Positions 1-6,490 of a stretch of 6,930 nucleotides of DNA are shown piece by piece. How positions within the stretch are numbered: position 1 is the first letter of the stretch; each line of letters begins with the position of its first letter. The translations under genes were made by a program, and so were the position numbers. The DNA is taken from positions 1-6,930 of the forward strand of contig WRCL01000092.1 of assembly GCA_009783975.1 (NCBI GenBank). Reading direction: 5' to 3'. The notes beneath the pieces were generated by a model that did no database searches, had not been told where the DNA came from, and saw only the letters and a list, made by a program, of their open reading frames with translations. This stretch comes from Micrococcales bacterium. GTDB taxonomy: Bacteria > Actinomycetota > Actinomycetes > Actinomycetales > Cellulomonadaceae.

Positions 1-48
1 CACACCCGTGTCGCACCCCGCCTGCGCACGGACTTTCGCAACACGGCC

Positions 49-54
49 TAGTAT
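49..54 (+). promoter_or_regulatory. Possible -10 box upstream of the nucleotidyltransferase gene
   Basis: TAGTAT lies 29 bases before the ATG at 84 and resembles a sigma-70/SigA-type -10 hexamer (TAnnnT). I see no convincing -35 hexamer at the usual 16-18 bp spacing, so this is a weak call based on one short motif. Confidence 0.2.
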
Positions 55-83
55 TGCCAGGGTCGTTGAGCAGAGGAAGTGTG

Positions 84-518
84 ATGTCGCAGAAGGTGGG
101 GTACGCCGCCGGGGCGTACGACTTGTTCCACATCGGGCACCTGAACATCCTCATGCACGCCAAGGCGGGCTGTGACGTGCTGATCGCCGGGGTCGTCTCC
201 GACGAGATGCTCCTCGCCTCACGTGGCCGCCCACCGGTGGTCCCGCTCGCCGAACGGATGGAGATCGTGCGGCACATCGACGTCGTCGACCGTGTCCACG
301 CCGAGGTCGTGCCTGACAAGCTCGACACGTGGGCGCAGCTGAAGTTCGACGTGTTCTTCAAAGGTGACGACTGGAAAGGCACCGCCCGCGGCGCCGACCT
401 GGAACGCCGGTTCGCCGAGGTCGGTGTTGAGGTCGTGTACTTCCCGTACACCGTGACGACGTCGAGCACACGTCTGCGCCAGGCGCTGGACGTGCTCTCA
501 GGGCTCGCCGATCAATAA
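84..518 (+). CDS. HxGH nucleotidyltransferase, glycerol-3-phosphate cytidylyltransferase (TagD)-like
   Basis: This 144-aa protein belongs to the cytidylyltransferase/adenylyltransferase fold family, cytosolic enzymes that transfer a nucleotide from CTP or ATP to a phosphorylated alcohol and release pyrophosphate. The sequence shows the nucleotide-binding signature GAYDLFHIGH at residues 10-19 (HIGH at 16-19). It also has KGDDWKGT in the middle, like the GDDW segment of TagD, and a C-terminal TTSSTRLR that matches the family's ST-containing nucleotide-contact motif. Length is close to that of TagD proteins (about 130 aa). ATG 84 is preferred because AGAGGAAG (72-79) sits at good spacing and the HxGH fold then begins at once; GTG 81 and TTG 54 are possible alternatives. 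The true substrate (glycerol phosphate, ethanolamine phosphate or a sugar phosphate) cannot be read from the sequence. Its last six codons and stop lie inside the left arm of the fold-back element at 500-659. Confidence 0.88.
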   Translation: MSQKVGYAAGAYDLFHIGHLNILMHAKAGCDVLIAGVVSDEMLLASRGRPPVVPLAERMEIVRHIDVVDRVHAEVVPDKLDTWAQLKFDVFFKGDDWKGTARGADLERRFAEVGVEVVYFPYTVTTSSTRLRQALDVLSGLADQ

Positions 519-659
519 CCAAGTCATGTGCGCAGCCCGGGCACGCACATCGCTGCGTTGGCCTCCCTCGAAAGACCTCCAGTCTTCCAGCGGTCAGCCG
601 CCTTGCGCTGCACGCACCTGCGACCACGCACATGACCAGGTTATTGATCGGCGAGCCCT
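500..659. repeat. Fold-back element 1: 33-nt inverted arms around a conserved core
   Basis: The arm at 500-532 is the reverse complement of 627-659 at 31 of 33 positions; the only mismatches are 521-522 against 637-638. The arms begin AGGGCTCGCCGATC and enclose 94 nt. The exact centre is a stem-loop, AAGAC (572-576), loop CTCCA, GTCTT (582-586). The left arm carries the last codons and stop of the nucleotidyltransferase gene. The right arm ends on the last base of the opposing gene's stop, so both transcripts run into the same sequence. The interior matches element 2 (1475-1620) in ordered blocks: CAGCCC, GGCACGC, GCTGCGTTG, CTC-AAAG-CCTCCAG-CTT, CCGCCT and GCAC-CACCTG. A bidirectional terminator is the simplest role here. 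A small non-autonomous mobile element or a structured RNA is possible. Confidence 0.85.
571..587. terminator. Central stem-loop of element 1, possible bidirectional terminator
   Basis: A 5-bp stem (AAGAC/GTCTT) with loop CTCCA sits midway between two convergent genes and inside a much longer inverted repeat. There is no U-tract on either strand, so termination would rely on the long outer stem. The loop and flanks are kept in element 2, where one stem pair changes from A-T to G-C without breaking the stem. Confidence 0.4.
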
Positions 660-1456
660 CACCACAGCAGGGGTAGGCGCCGCCGCTGCGCTGCCGGGCG
701 CCCACGGTACCGTTCGGCGGCGAAGCGCCGCATCGCCGCGTCAGCCAGGAGCACCGCGACGGGGATCGAGTGCGGTGAGATCACTGCCCGGTGCCGCAGC
801 ACCAGGTAGCACTCTGCGGGGGCTTTGGGACGGCGCAGCCAGCGGCGCAGCAACGGACGTCGCCAGTCGGTGCGCAACAGCTTCGCGCCTTTGTGGGTGG
901 CAAACCCGTCGTCAAGGGTCGGGGTGAGCAAGATCTGGGTGCGTGCGAGCACCTTGGAGTCGTCGGCGAACACCTCTGAGGGGCTCGGGACGCGGCGGTG
1001 GTAGGTCGCCGTGATGATCCGCACCCGTTTGATCTCCACCCAGGCGAGGTGGACGTGCTTGCCGTGGCGGCGTGCTTTGATCCCGGTGGACCCGATCGCG
1101 ATGTACCCGTCTTTGTTCCGGCTGCGTTCGTACACGGCCCAGGCGGCCGGCAGCGCTGAGACCAGCGCGAGCACGACGAGCACCGGGCGCAAGAACGTGA
1201 TGTCCACCACAGCCAGCATCCCCAGCCACCCCACGGTGACACCCGCCGAGACCCACGTGGCGACAACAGGTGCCCGCCACCCCAAGGTGATGTCGTCAGA
1301 CAGCACGACCGGGTCGTACTCGTGGGCAGCGTCGAGCCAGCGTCGGTCGTGCGGGTCCAGGGCCCACCGGTCGATCCCGTCGTGCAAGGCGATGAGGTGG
1401 TGCGCTGGGCCGCCGCTCGGGTTGTGCTCACGGTCGACGGGGCGTCTGGACATCAT
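659..1456 (-). CDS. Two-TM membrane protein with bacterial PH-like domain
   Basis: I do not recognise a named gene. The 265-aa protein starts with a hydrophilic ~60-residue segment rich in His and Asp. It then has two hydrophobic helices, about residues 62-84 and 88-109, joined by a very short turn and followed by the positive ERSRNK, which suggests that both ends are cytoplasmic. Residues 117-149 (GYIAIGSTGIKARR followed by HLAWVEIKRVRI) have the strand pattern of bacterial PH-like domains seen in small membrane proteins of Gram-positives. The C-terminal part is rich in Arg and Trp. The start at 1456 (or the adjacent ATG at 1453) is chosen because AAGGGGG (1462-1468, read on the minus strand) lies 5-8 nt upstream. 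A GTG at 1531 would add 25 residues encoded by fold-back element 2. The gene is convergent with the nucleotidyltransferase, divergent from the CZB-like gene, and has a fold-back element at each end. Confidence 0.75.
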   Translation of the reverse strand: MMSRRPVDREHNPSGGPAHHLIALHDGIDRWALDPHDRRWLDAAHEYDPVVLSDDITLGWRAPVVATWVSAGVTVGWLGMLAVVDITFLRPVLVVLALVSALPAAWAVYERSRNKDGYIAIGSTGIKARRHGKHVHLAWVEIKRVRIITATYHRRVPSPSEVFADDSKVLARTQILLTPTLDDGFATHKGAKLLRTDWRRPLLRRWLRRPKAPAECYLVLRHRAVISPHSIPVAVLLADAAMRRFAAERYRGRPAAQRRRLPLLW

Positions 1457-1474
1457 GTGCACCCCCTTGCGCCC

Positions 1475-1620
1475 GATCCACCGGTGCGCGCCACCGCCAG
1501 CCCCAGGTGGGCACGCTGGCTGCGTTGTCACTGCTCAAAAGGCCTCCAGCCTTTCTTCACCGCTCCGCCTCGCCACCGCACCCACCTGATGACGCTCACG
1601 ACGGCGCGCACCGGTGGATC
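1475..1620. repeat. Fold-back element 2: perfect 18-bp outer arms, core shared with element 1
   Basis: Arms at 1475-1492 and 1603-1620 are perfect reverse complements (GATCCACCGGTGCGCGCC). Inner complementarity continues with CAGGTGGG (1504-1511) against CCCACCTG (1581-1588). At the centre is the stem-loop AAAGGC-CTCCA-GCCTTT (1538-1554). The interior matches element 1 in the same orientation, with the same order of blocks: CAGCCC 1498, GGCACGC 1510, GCTGCGTTG 1519, CTC-AAAAGGCCTCCAG 1534, CCGCCT 1565, GCACCCACCTG 1578. The outer arms differ from those of element 1 yet still pair. Unlike element 1 it is not at a gene end: it lies upstream of two divergent genes and just before the ribosome site of the minus-strand gene, so a plain terminator role is unlikely. 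Confidence 0.82.
1529..1547 (-). promoter_or_regulatory. SD-like loop and alternative GTG start carried by element 2
   Basis: Read on the minus strand, the hairpin loop of element 2 presents GGAGG (1547-1543). A GTG (1531-1529) follows 11 nt later, in frame with the PH-domain gene and open through to it. It could give a 25-residue longer product, or be an accident of the element. The nearer AAGGGGG/ATG pair is the more likely start. Confidence 0.25.
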
Positions 1621-1633
1621 CGGCCTCAGGCGC
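1610..1633 (+). repeat. GGATCC-centred 24-nt dispersed repeat, copy 1
   Basis: The sequence ACCGGTGGATCC followed by GGCCTCAGGCGC matches 6544-6567 (ACCGGTGGATCC then AGCCTGAAGCGC) at 21 of 24 positions. Shorter versions recur at about 6182 and 6355 in the mfd tail array. This copy overlaps the right arm of fold-back element 2, and the left arm at 1475 carries part of it inverted. Its function is unknown. Confidence 0.45.
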
Positions 1634-1696
1634 GGTGCTTCGGGCCAGGGTAAACCACGTCGTCGGGGCAAGAACACCCCCTGCACAGCACTGTGT

Positions 1697-1710
1697 GGCA
1701 GGTACCTGCC
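1697..1710. promoter_or_regulatory. Perfect 14-bp palindrome in the divergent intergenic region
   Basis: GGCAGGTACCTGCC is fully self-complementary. Immediately to its left is a second dyad, CACAG-CA-CTGTG (1684-1695). Both lie about 125-150 bp upstream of the CZB-like gene and about 240 bp upstream of the minus-strand gene, where a shared operator could sit. I see no -10/-35 pair with confidence. The rest of 1621-1834 shows no gene. A protein-binding role is inference from symmetry only. Confidence 0.3.
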
Positions 1711-1834
1711 GCCGCGGTTGCCACGCACGCCGCGCCGGCGGCCATGCACAACCGCCCGGGCCGTCCACACAACAGCTGTCGACCCGCCCGTCGGGCCCCG
1801 ATGGGTGAGCAAACGACCGGACGGAGGCACGACG

Positions 1835-2515
1835 ATGATGGACCAACGCAGCCGGCTGTGGGCGGGCCTCGGACCACAAGCAGGCCCCGACCTCGTCGAC
1901 GTCGTCACCGGGCTGACCGTCGAGATCGCCCAGCTCACCAGGCGCCTGGACGCCTTGGTCGACGCCACCAACGCGACGTTGCGTGATGTGGCGTCGGTCG
2001 GCACGACCCTGCTGGAGATATGCGGCCTGCACAGCGCAGAGCACACTGCCGTACCGTCCGTCGCAGGTGAGCTCGCACGTGCCTCGGACAACGTCGGCGC
2101 CGAGGCGGTACGCTTGGCCATGGGGTGGATCCGGCGCTCGCACACCCACCCCCTGCGCGCCGCCCTGGTCACCCTCGAAGGCTGGAGCCTGCACCTGCAC
2201 GACGTCGTCGACCGCGGATGGCCGGTCTCGTCCACGGCGGTCGCCGAGGCTCTTGTCGAAGACGAGTGCCCGTTCGGGCGGTGGTTGCGCAGCGGTCACG
2301 CTGACGAGCTCGACCCGGACCGGGCTGCGGCAGCCCGCCCGTTGCACACCGAGTACCACCGCACCGCGTCGATGGTGCTCGCCGCTGTCGCTGACGGGCG
2401 CCCCGACGACGCCCGGACCTTGCTGGAGTCCGAAGACGGGCACGCAGGGATCAGCCGCCGCCTCAACCGGGCTGTGGAGGCGTGGATCATGGTCGCTGAC
2501 ACCCGCGCTGGCTGA
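1835..2515 (+). CDS. Soluble CZB-like zinc-binding domain protein with N-terminal helix
   Basis: The 226-aa product has an N-terminal amphipathic, coiled-coil-like stretch (about residues 19-62). The C-terminal half has the signature of a CZB (chemoreceptor zinc-binding) domain: CPFGRWL with Cys145, then His171-T-E-Y-His175. The Cys-to-His spacing (26, then 4) agrees with known CZB domains, which bind Zn through three His and one Cys. The first His ligand is uncertain: candidates are His103/105 (SHTHP) and His120/122 (HLH). The CxFGxW core and HxxxH pair are clear. There is no transmembrane segment, no methyl-accepting signalling domain and no GGDEF domain, so the output is unknown. An extra C63-x2-H66-x3-H70 cluster might also bind metal. 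The start at 1835 is supported by CGGAGG (1822-1827) 7 nt upstream; reading open to 1322 overlaps the opposite gene and is not credible. It precedes mfd by 63 bp and is probably in its operon. In known cases CZB domains sense zinc or hypochlorous acid. Confidence 0.78.
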   Translation: MMDQRSRLWAGLGPQAGPDLVDVVTGLTVEIAQLTRRLDALVDATNATLRDVASVGTTLLEICGLHSAEHTAVPSVAGELARASDNVGAEAVRLAMGWIRRSHTHPLRAALVTLEGWSLHLHDVVDRGWPVSSTAVAEALVEDECPFGRWLRSGHADELDPDRAAAARPLHTEYHRTASMVLAAVADGRPDDARTLLESEDGHAGISRRLNRAVEAWIMVADTRAG

Positions 2516-2578
2516 CCGGCGCAGTGCTGGTGGCGGTCATGGCCCACAATGGGGCAGGGCCGCTCGTCGAGGGACGTC

Positions 2579-5500
2579 ATGGATCTCACTGGAATCGTGT
2601 CGGTGCTGCGCGCCGACCCTGCTGTCACCGCTGTGCTCGAGCCCAGCGTCGACCATGTCGTCGCACCACCTGGGCTGCGGGTCCCGCTGCTGGCAGGTCT
2701 GGCGCAGGGGAGCGGGCTGCTCGTCGTCGTCACCGCGACCGGCCGCGACGGCGACGACCTCGCCGCCGCGCTGCGCAGCTACCTGCCCGCTGACCGCGTC
2801 GCGGTGCTGCCGTCGTGGGAGACCTTGCCCCACGAACGGTTGTCGCCGCGGTCAGACACTGTCGCGCGGCGCCTGGCGGTGTTCCGGCGCCTGGCGCACC
2901 CTGAGCCTGACGGCCCGGCAGGCCCGCTGCGGGTCCTCGTCGTGCCTGTGCGCACGTTGCTGCAGCCGGTGGTCGCCGGGCTGGGCGACCTGGTCCCGGT
3001 CGATGTGCGCGTCGGTGACCAGGTGGACCTCGACGATGTGGCGACCGGTCTGGTCGACGCGGCGTACACCCGCGTCGACATGGTCGAGCGCCGCGGTGAG
3101 TTCGCGGTGCGCGGCGGGATCCTCGACGTGTTCGCACCGACCGACGACCACCCGGTCCGCATCGAGCTGTGGGGCGACACCGTCGAGGAGCTGCGCTGGT
3201 TCTCCGTCGCCGACCAGCGTTCGTTGGGCACGACCGACCGCCTGTGGGCCCCGCCGTGCCGGGAGATCTTGCTCACCGACGCGGTGCGGGCGCGAGCCGC
3301 CGCGCTGGGGACTCGGCTGCCTGGTGCTGTGGACATCCTGGACAAGATCGCCGCAGGTGTGGCTGTCGAGGCGATGGAGTCGTTGGCCCCGGTGCTCGTC
3401 GACCAGATGGTGCCGGTCGTGGACCTGTTCGCGCGTGGGACCCATGTCGTCGTGCTCGACCCTGAACGTGTGCGCCGGCGCGCCCACGACCTGGTCGCGA
3501 CGACCGCTGAGTTCTTGGCTGCCGCGTGGTCGTCGGTCGCCGACGGCGCCGCGGCCCCGCTGGACCTGTCCGCGGCAAGCTTTGCCACGGTGGACGCCAC
3601 CGCTGAGGCCGCGCAGGCCCGCGGGCTGGTGTGGTCGACGATGTCGGGGTTCACCTTGGACGTCGAGGCCGTTGAGTCGCCGTCGGGTCCGGGGACCGTC
3701 GTCGTGGCCGCCAGGCAGGTCGAACGCTACCGGGGTGACCTGCAACGTGCGGTGGACGACCTGCGCACGATGCAGCGCGAGCGGTGGCGGCTGGTCCTGG
3801 CGACCGACGGACCCGGCTCAGCCCAGCGTATGGTCGAACAGCTCCGTGCCGCCGACGTGCCGTCCCGGTTGGTCCACGACCTGGTTGACCCACCTGAGCC
3901 GGGCCTCGTCGCCGTCGTGCCGGCTGTCGTCGGGCCTGGTTTCGTCCACGACCAGCTGCGCCTGGCGGTGCTCGCCGAGTCTGACCTCACCGGCCGGGCG
4001 GGCGCGTCCACCTCCGATATGCGCCGGATGCCGCACCGGCGGCGCAACGTCGTCGACCCGTTGTCGCTGCGCCCAGGTGACCACGTCGTGCACGAGCAGC
4101 ACGGGGTCGGACGGTTCGTCGAGCTCATCGCCCGCACTGTGGGCTCCGGGGCGTCAGCGGCGACCCGTGAGTACCTCGTCATCGAGTACGCCCCGAGCCG
4201 GCGCGGGCAGCCCGGTGACCGCCTGTACGTGCCGACCGACGCTTTGGACCAGGTGACCAAGTACGTCGGCGGGGAGTCGCCAGCCTTGTCGAAGATGGGC
4301 GGGGCGGACTGGGCCAAGACCCGCGGCCGTGCCCGCAAAGCCGTCAAGGAGATCGCCGCCGAGCTCATCCGCCTGTACTCGGCGCGGATGGCGACCTGTG
4401 GCCGGGCGTTCGGCCCCGACACCCCCTGGCAACGCGAGCTGGAAGACGCTTTCGCGTACACCGAGACCCCCGACCAGCTCGTCACGATCGACGAGATCAA
4501 GGCCGACATGGAAAAACCGGTCCCCATGGACCGGCTCGTGTGCGGTGACGTCGGCTACGGCAAGACCGAGCTGGCGGTGCGTGCCGCGTTCAAAGCCGTC
4601 CAGGACGGCGCCCAGGTCGCTGTGCTGGTCCCCACGACGCTGCTGGTCGCCCAGCACTTCGAGACGTTCACCCAGCGGTACGCGCCTTACCCGGTCGTCG
4701 TCAAAGCCTTGTCACGGTTCCAGTCCGACGCGCAGGCGGCTGACGTCGTCGAGGGCCTGGCCAAGGGCACCGTCGACGTCGTCATCGGCACCCACAGGTT
4801 GCTCACCGGCCAGGTGCGGTTCAAGAACCTCGGTCTGGTCGTCGTCGACGAGGAGCAGCGCTTTGGCGTCGAGCACAAAGAGACCCTCAAGGCGATGCGC
4901 ACCAACGTCGACGTCCTGGCGATGTCGGCAACCCCGATCCCGCGGACCTTGGAGATGGCCGTCACCGGGATCCGCGAGATGTCGACGCTGGCCACGCCGC
5001 CTGAGGAACGCCACCCGGTGCTGACGTTCGTCGGCCCGCACGACGACGCCCAGGTTGCCGCGGCGGTGCGCCGCGAGCTGTTGCGCGACGGGCAGGTGTT
5101 CTACGTGCACAACAAGGTCGCCTCGATCGACCGTGCCGCAGCGCACCTGGCCGAGCTCGTCCCGCAAGCCAGGGTCGCGGTCGCCCACGGCAAGATGAGC
5201 GAGCACCAGCTTGAGCAGGTCATGGTGGACTTCTGGGAGAAACGTTTTGACGTCCTGGTGTGCACGACGATCATCGAGACCGGCCTGGACATCTCCAACG
5301 CGAACACGTTGATCCTCGAACGCGCCGACCAGCTGGGCCTGTCCCAGCTGCACCAGCTGCGCGGGCGCGTGGGACGTGGCCGTGAACGGGCCTACGCGTA
5401 CTTCTTGTACCCCCCGCAGGTACCCCTGACCGAGACCGCCCACGACCGGTTGTCGACGATCGCCGCGAACACCGACCTGGGCGCTGGTATGGCCGTGGCC

Positions 5501-6148
5501 ATGAAAGACCTGGAGATCCGCGGTGCGGGCAACCTGCTCGGCGGTGAGCAGTCCGGCCATATCGAAGGCGTCGGCTTCGACCTGTACGTGCGGATGGTCG
5601 GCGAGGCCGTCGCGCAGTTCCGCGGCGACGCCCCTGAGCAACCTGACGTCACCGTCGAGCTCCCCGTCGACGCCCATATTCCCCACGGCTACATCGCGAC
5701 CGAACGCCTGCGCCTGGAGGCGTACCGCACGATCGCCATGGCCACCGACGCCGACGGTCTGGACGCAGCCCGCGCCGAGCTCGTCGACCGTTATGGTCCT
5801 GTGCCTGATCCCGTCGACGCCCTGTTCGACGTCGCGACCTTCCGCCACCACGCCCGCCGCGCCGGCCTGACAGATATCGCCCCCCAAGGCCGCTGCATCC
5901 GTTTCGCCCCCGTCGAGCTTGCCGAGTCCGCCACCTTGCGCCTGGCACGCCTGTACCCCGGTTCGGTCCTCAAACCCGCCACCCGCACCCTGCTGGTCCC
6001 CTTCCCGGCCACCGCCCGCGTCGGCGGCACCCCCCTGCACGGCCGCGACATCCTCGCCTGGGCCCGCCAGCTCATCGACGCCATCGTCCTCGGCGACGTC
6101 GCCGCAGCTGCCGCCGTCGGCACAGCCCACCCGGCACGAACGGTGTGA
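2579..6148 (+). CDS. mfd: Transcription-repair coupling factor (Mfd/TRCF)
   Basis: This ATP-driven DNA translocase pushes stalled RNA polymerase off DNA and recruits UvrA for nucleotide excision repair. The 1189-aa protein is complete, near the usual 1150-1230. Order of parts: UvrB-like N-terminal module with LPSWETLPHERLSP at about 77-90; CarD-like RNA-polymerase interaction domain from RPGDHVVHEQHGVGRF (498) to about 590; helicase lobe 1 with Walker A GDVGYGKTE (656-664), Walker B DEEQ (757-760) and MSATP (782-786); lobe 2 with TTIIETGLDISNAN and the arginine-finger motif HQLRGRVGRGR (925-935); the translocation (TRG) segment with DLEIRGAGNLLGGEQSG; then the C-terminal D7 module from about 1040. 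ATG 2579 is chosen over ATG 2549 because GAGGG (2569-2573) is 5 nt upstream. All catalytic motifs are intact. The final ~38 codons and stop lie in the first copy of a tandem repeat that continues for 400 bp downstream, and the stop overlaps a GTG (GTGA). Confidence 0.97.
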   Translation: MDLTGIVSVLRADPAVTAVLEPSVDHVVAPPGLRVPLLAGLAQGSGLLVVVTATGRDGDDLAAALRSYLPADRVAVLPSWETLPHERLSPRSDTVARRLAVFRRLAHPEPDGPAGPLRVLVVPVRTLLQPVVAGLGDLVPVDVRVGDQVDLDDVATGLVDAAYTRVDMVERRGEFAVRGGILDVFAPTDDHPVRIELWGDTVEELRWFSVADQRSLGTTDRLWAPPCREILLTDAVRARAAALGTRLPGAVDILDKIAAGVAVEAMESLAPVLVDQMVPVVDLFARGTHVVVLDPERVRRRAHDLVATTAEFLAAAWSSVADGAAAPLDLSAASFATVDATAEAAQARGLVWSTMSGFTLDVEAVESPSGPGTVVVAARQVERYRGDLQRAVDDLRTMQRERWRLVLATDGPGSAQRMVEQLRAADVPSRLVHDLVDPPEPGLVAVVPAVVGPGFVHDQLRLAVLAESDLTGRAGASTSDMRRMPHRRRNVVDPLSLRPGDHVVHEQHGVGRFVELIARTVGSGASAATREYLVIEYAPSRRGQPGDRLYVPTDALDQVTKYVGGESPALSKMGGADWAKTRGRARKAVKEIAAELIRLYSARMATCGRAFGPDTPWQRELEDAFAYTETPDQLVTIDEIKADMEKPVPMDRLVCGDVGYGKTELAVRAAFKAVQDGAQVAVLVPTTLLVAQHFETFTQRYAPYPVVVKALSRFQSDAQAADVVEGLAKGTVDVVIGTHRLLTGQVRFKNLGLVVVDEEQRFGVEHKETLKAMRTNVDVLAMSATPIPRTLEMAVTGIREMSTLATPPEERHPVLTFVGPHDDAQVAAAVRRELLRDGQVFYVHNKVASIDRAAAHLAELVPQARVAVAHGKMSEHQLEQVMVDFWEKRFDVLVCTTIIETGLDISNANTLILERADQLGLSQLHQLRGRVGRGRERAYAYFLYPPQVPLTETAHDRLSTIAANTDLGAGMAVAMKDLEIRGAGNLLGGEQSGHIEGVGFDLYVRMVGEAVAQFRGDAPEQPDVTVELPVDAHIPHGYIATERLRLEAYRTIAMATDADGLDAARAELVDRYGPVPDPVDALFDVATFRHHARRAGLTDIAPQGRCIRFAPVELAESATLRLARLYPGSVLKPATRTLLVPFPATARVGGTPLHGRDILAWARQLIDAIVLGDVAAAAAVGTAHPARTV

Positions 6149-6321
6149 CAAACCCCGCAGGTCAGCTCGGCGCCACCGCAAGTGGATCCAGCCTGAAGGA
6201 ACCCCCCCTGCGCGGCCGCGACATCCTCGCCTGGGCCCGCCAGCTCACCGACGCCATTGTCCTCGGCGACGTCGCCGCAGCCGCCGCCGTCGGCACAGCC
6301 CACCCGGCGCGAACGGTGTGA
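6145..6321 (+). pseudogene. 58-codon chimeric ORF: start of downstream ORF fused to mfd tail
   Basis: A GTG at 6145 overlaps the mfd stop by four bases (GTGA), the arrangement used for translational coupling. It opens a frame beginning VTNPAGQLGAT, which resembles the start of the ORF at 6487 (VTNPAAQLCAA). After GSSLKEPP it runs in frame into the duplicated mfd tail (GRDILAWARQL to HPARTV). It exists because unit 2 has seven rather than six C's. There is no separate ribosome site; expression, if any, would need reinitiation. Most likely it is a by-product of the duplication. Confidence 0.45.
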
Positions 6322-6373
6322 CATACTCCGCAGGTCAGTTCGGCGCCACCGCAAGTGGATCCAGCCTGAAGGA

Positions 6374-6490
6374 ACCCCCCTGCACGGCCGTGACATCCTC
6401 GCCTGGGCCCGCCAGCTCACCGACGCCATTGTCCTCCGCGACGTCGCAGCCGCCGCCGTCGGCACAGCCCACCCGGCGCGAACGGTGTGA
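6374..6490 (+). pseudogene. mfd: Duplicated mfd 3'-terminal fragment in repeat unit 3
   Basis: In the original mfd frame this encodes TPLHGRDILAWARQL, then TDAIVLRDV, ending HPARTV and TGA (6488-6490). Relative to the real mfd tail there is Ile to Thr, Gly to Arg and one Ala deleted. The upstream frame has no plausible start with a ribosome site, so it is an orphan fragment. It is the copy directly in front of the best candidate for the original downstream ORF. Confidence 0.8.

Noticed and set aside
500..659. Integron attC recombination site
   Set aside because: Placement at a gene end and the imperfect palindrome fit, but I find no GTTRRRY/RYYYAAC core pair in the arms, and here the outer arms vary while the interior is conserved, the reverse of attC.
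1640..1700. c-di-GMP (GEMM-I) riboswitch, suggested by CAGGGTAAACC
   Set aside because: Only this short string resembles the GEMM core; the following GGGACGCAAAGCC-type segment and the required stems are not there.
1322..1834. In-frame upstream extension of the CZB-like ORF (to 397 aa)
   Set aside because: It runs antisense through the PH-domain gene and across fold-back element 2. The start at 1835 has a proper GGAGG site, and the recognisable domain lies entirely after it.
1983..4256. 757-aa plus-strand reading frame
   Set aside because: Out-of-frame shadow of the CZB-like gene and mfd, Ser/Arg/Pro-rich with no domain; mfd motifs are unmistakable in the other frame.
4712..6181. 489-aa minus-strand reading frame
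   Set aside because: Antisense to the mfd helicase and C-terminal domains; its Gly/Asp/Val-rich composition mirrors mfd codons and it has no motif of its own.
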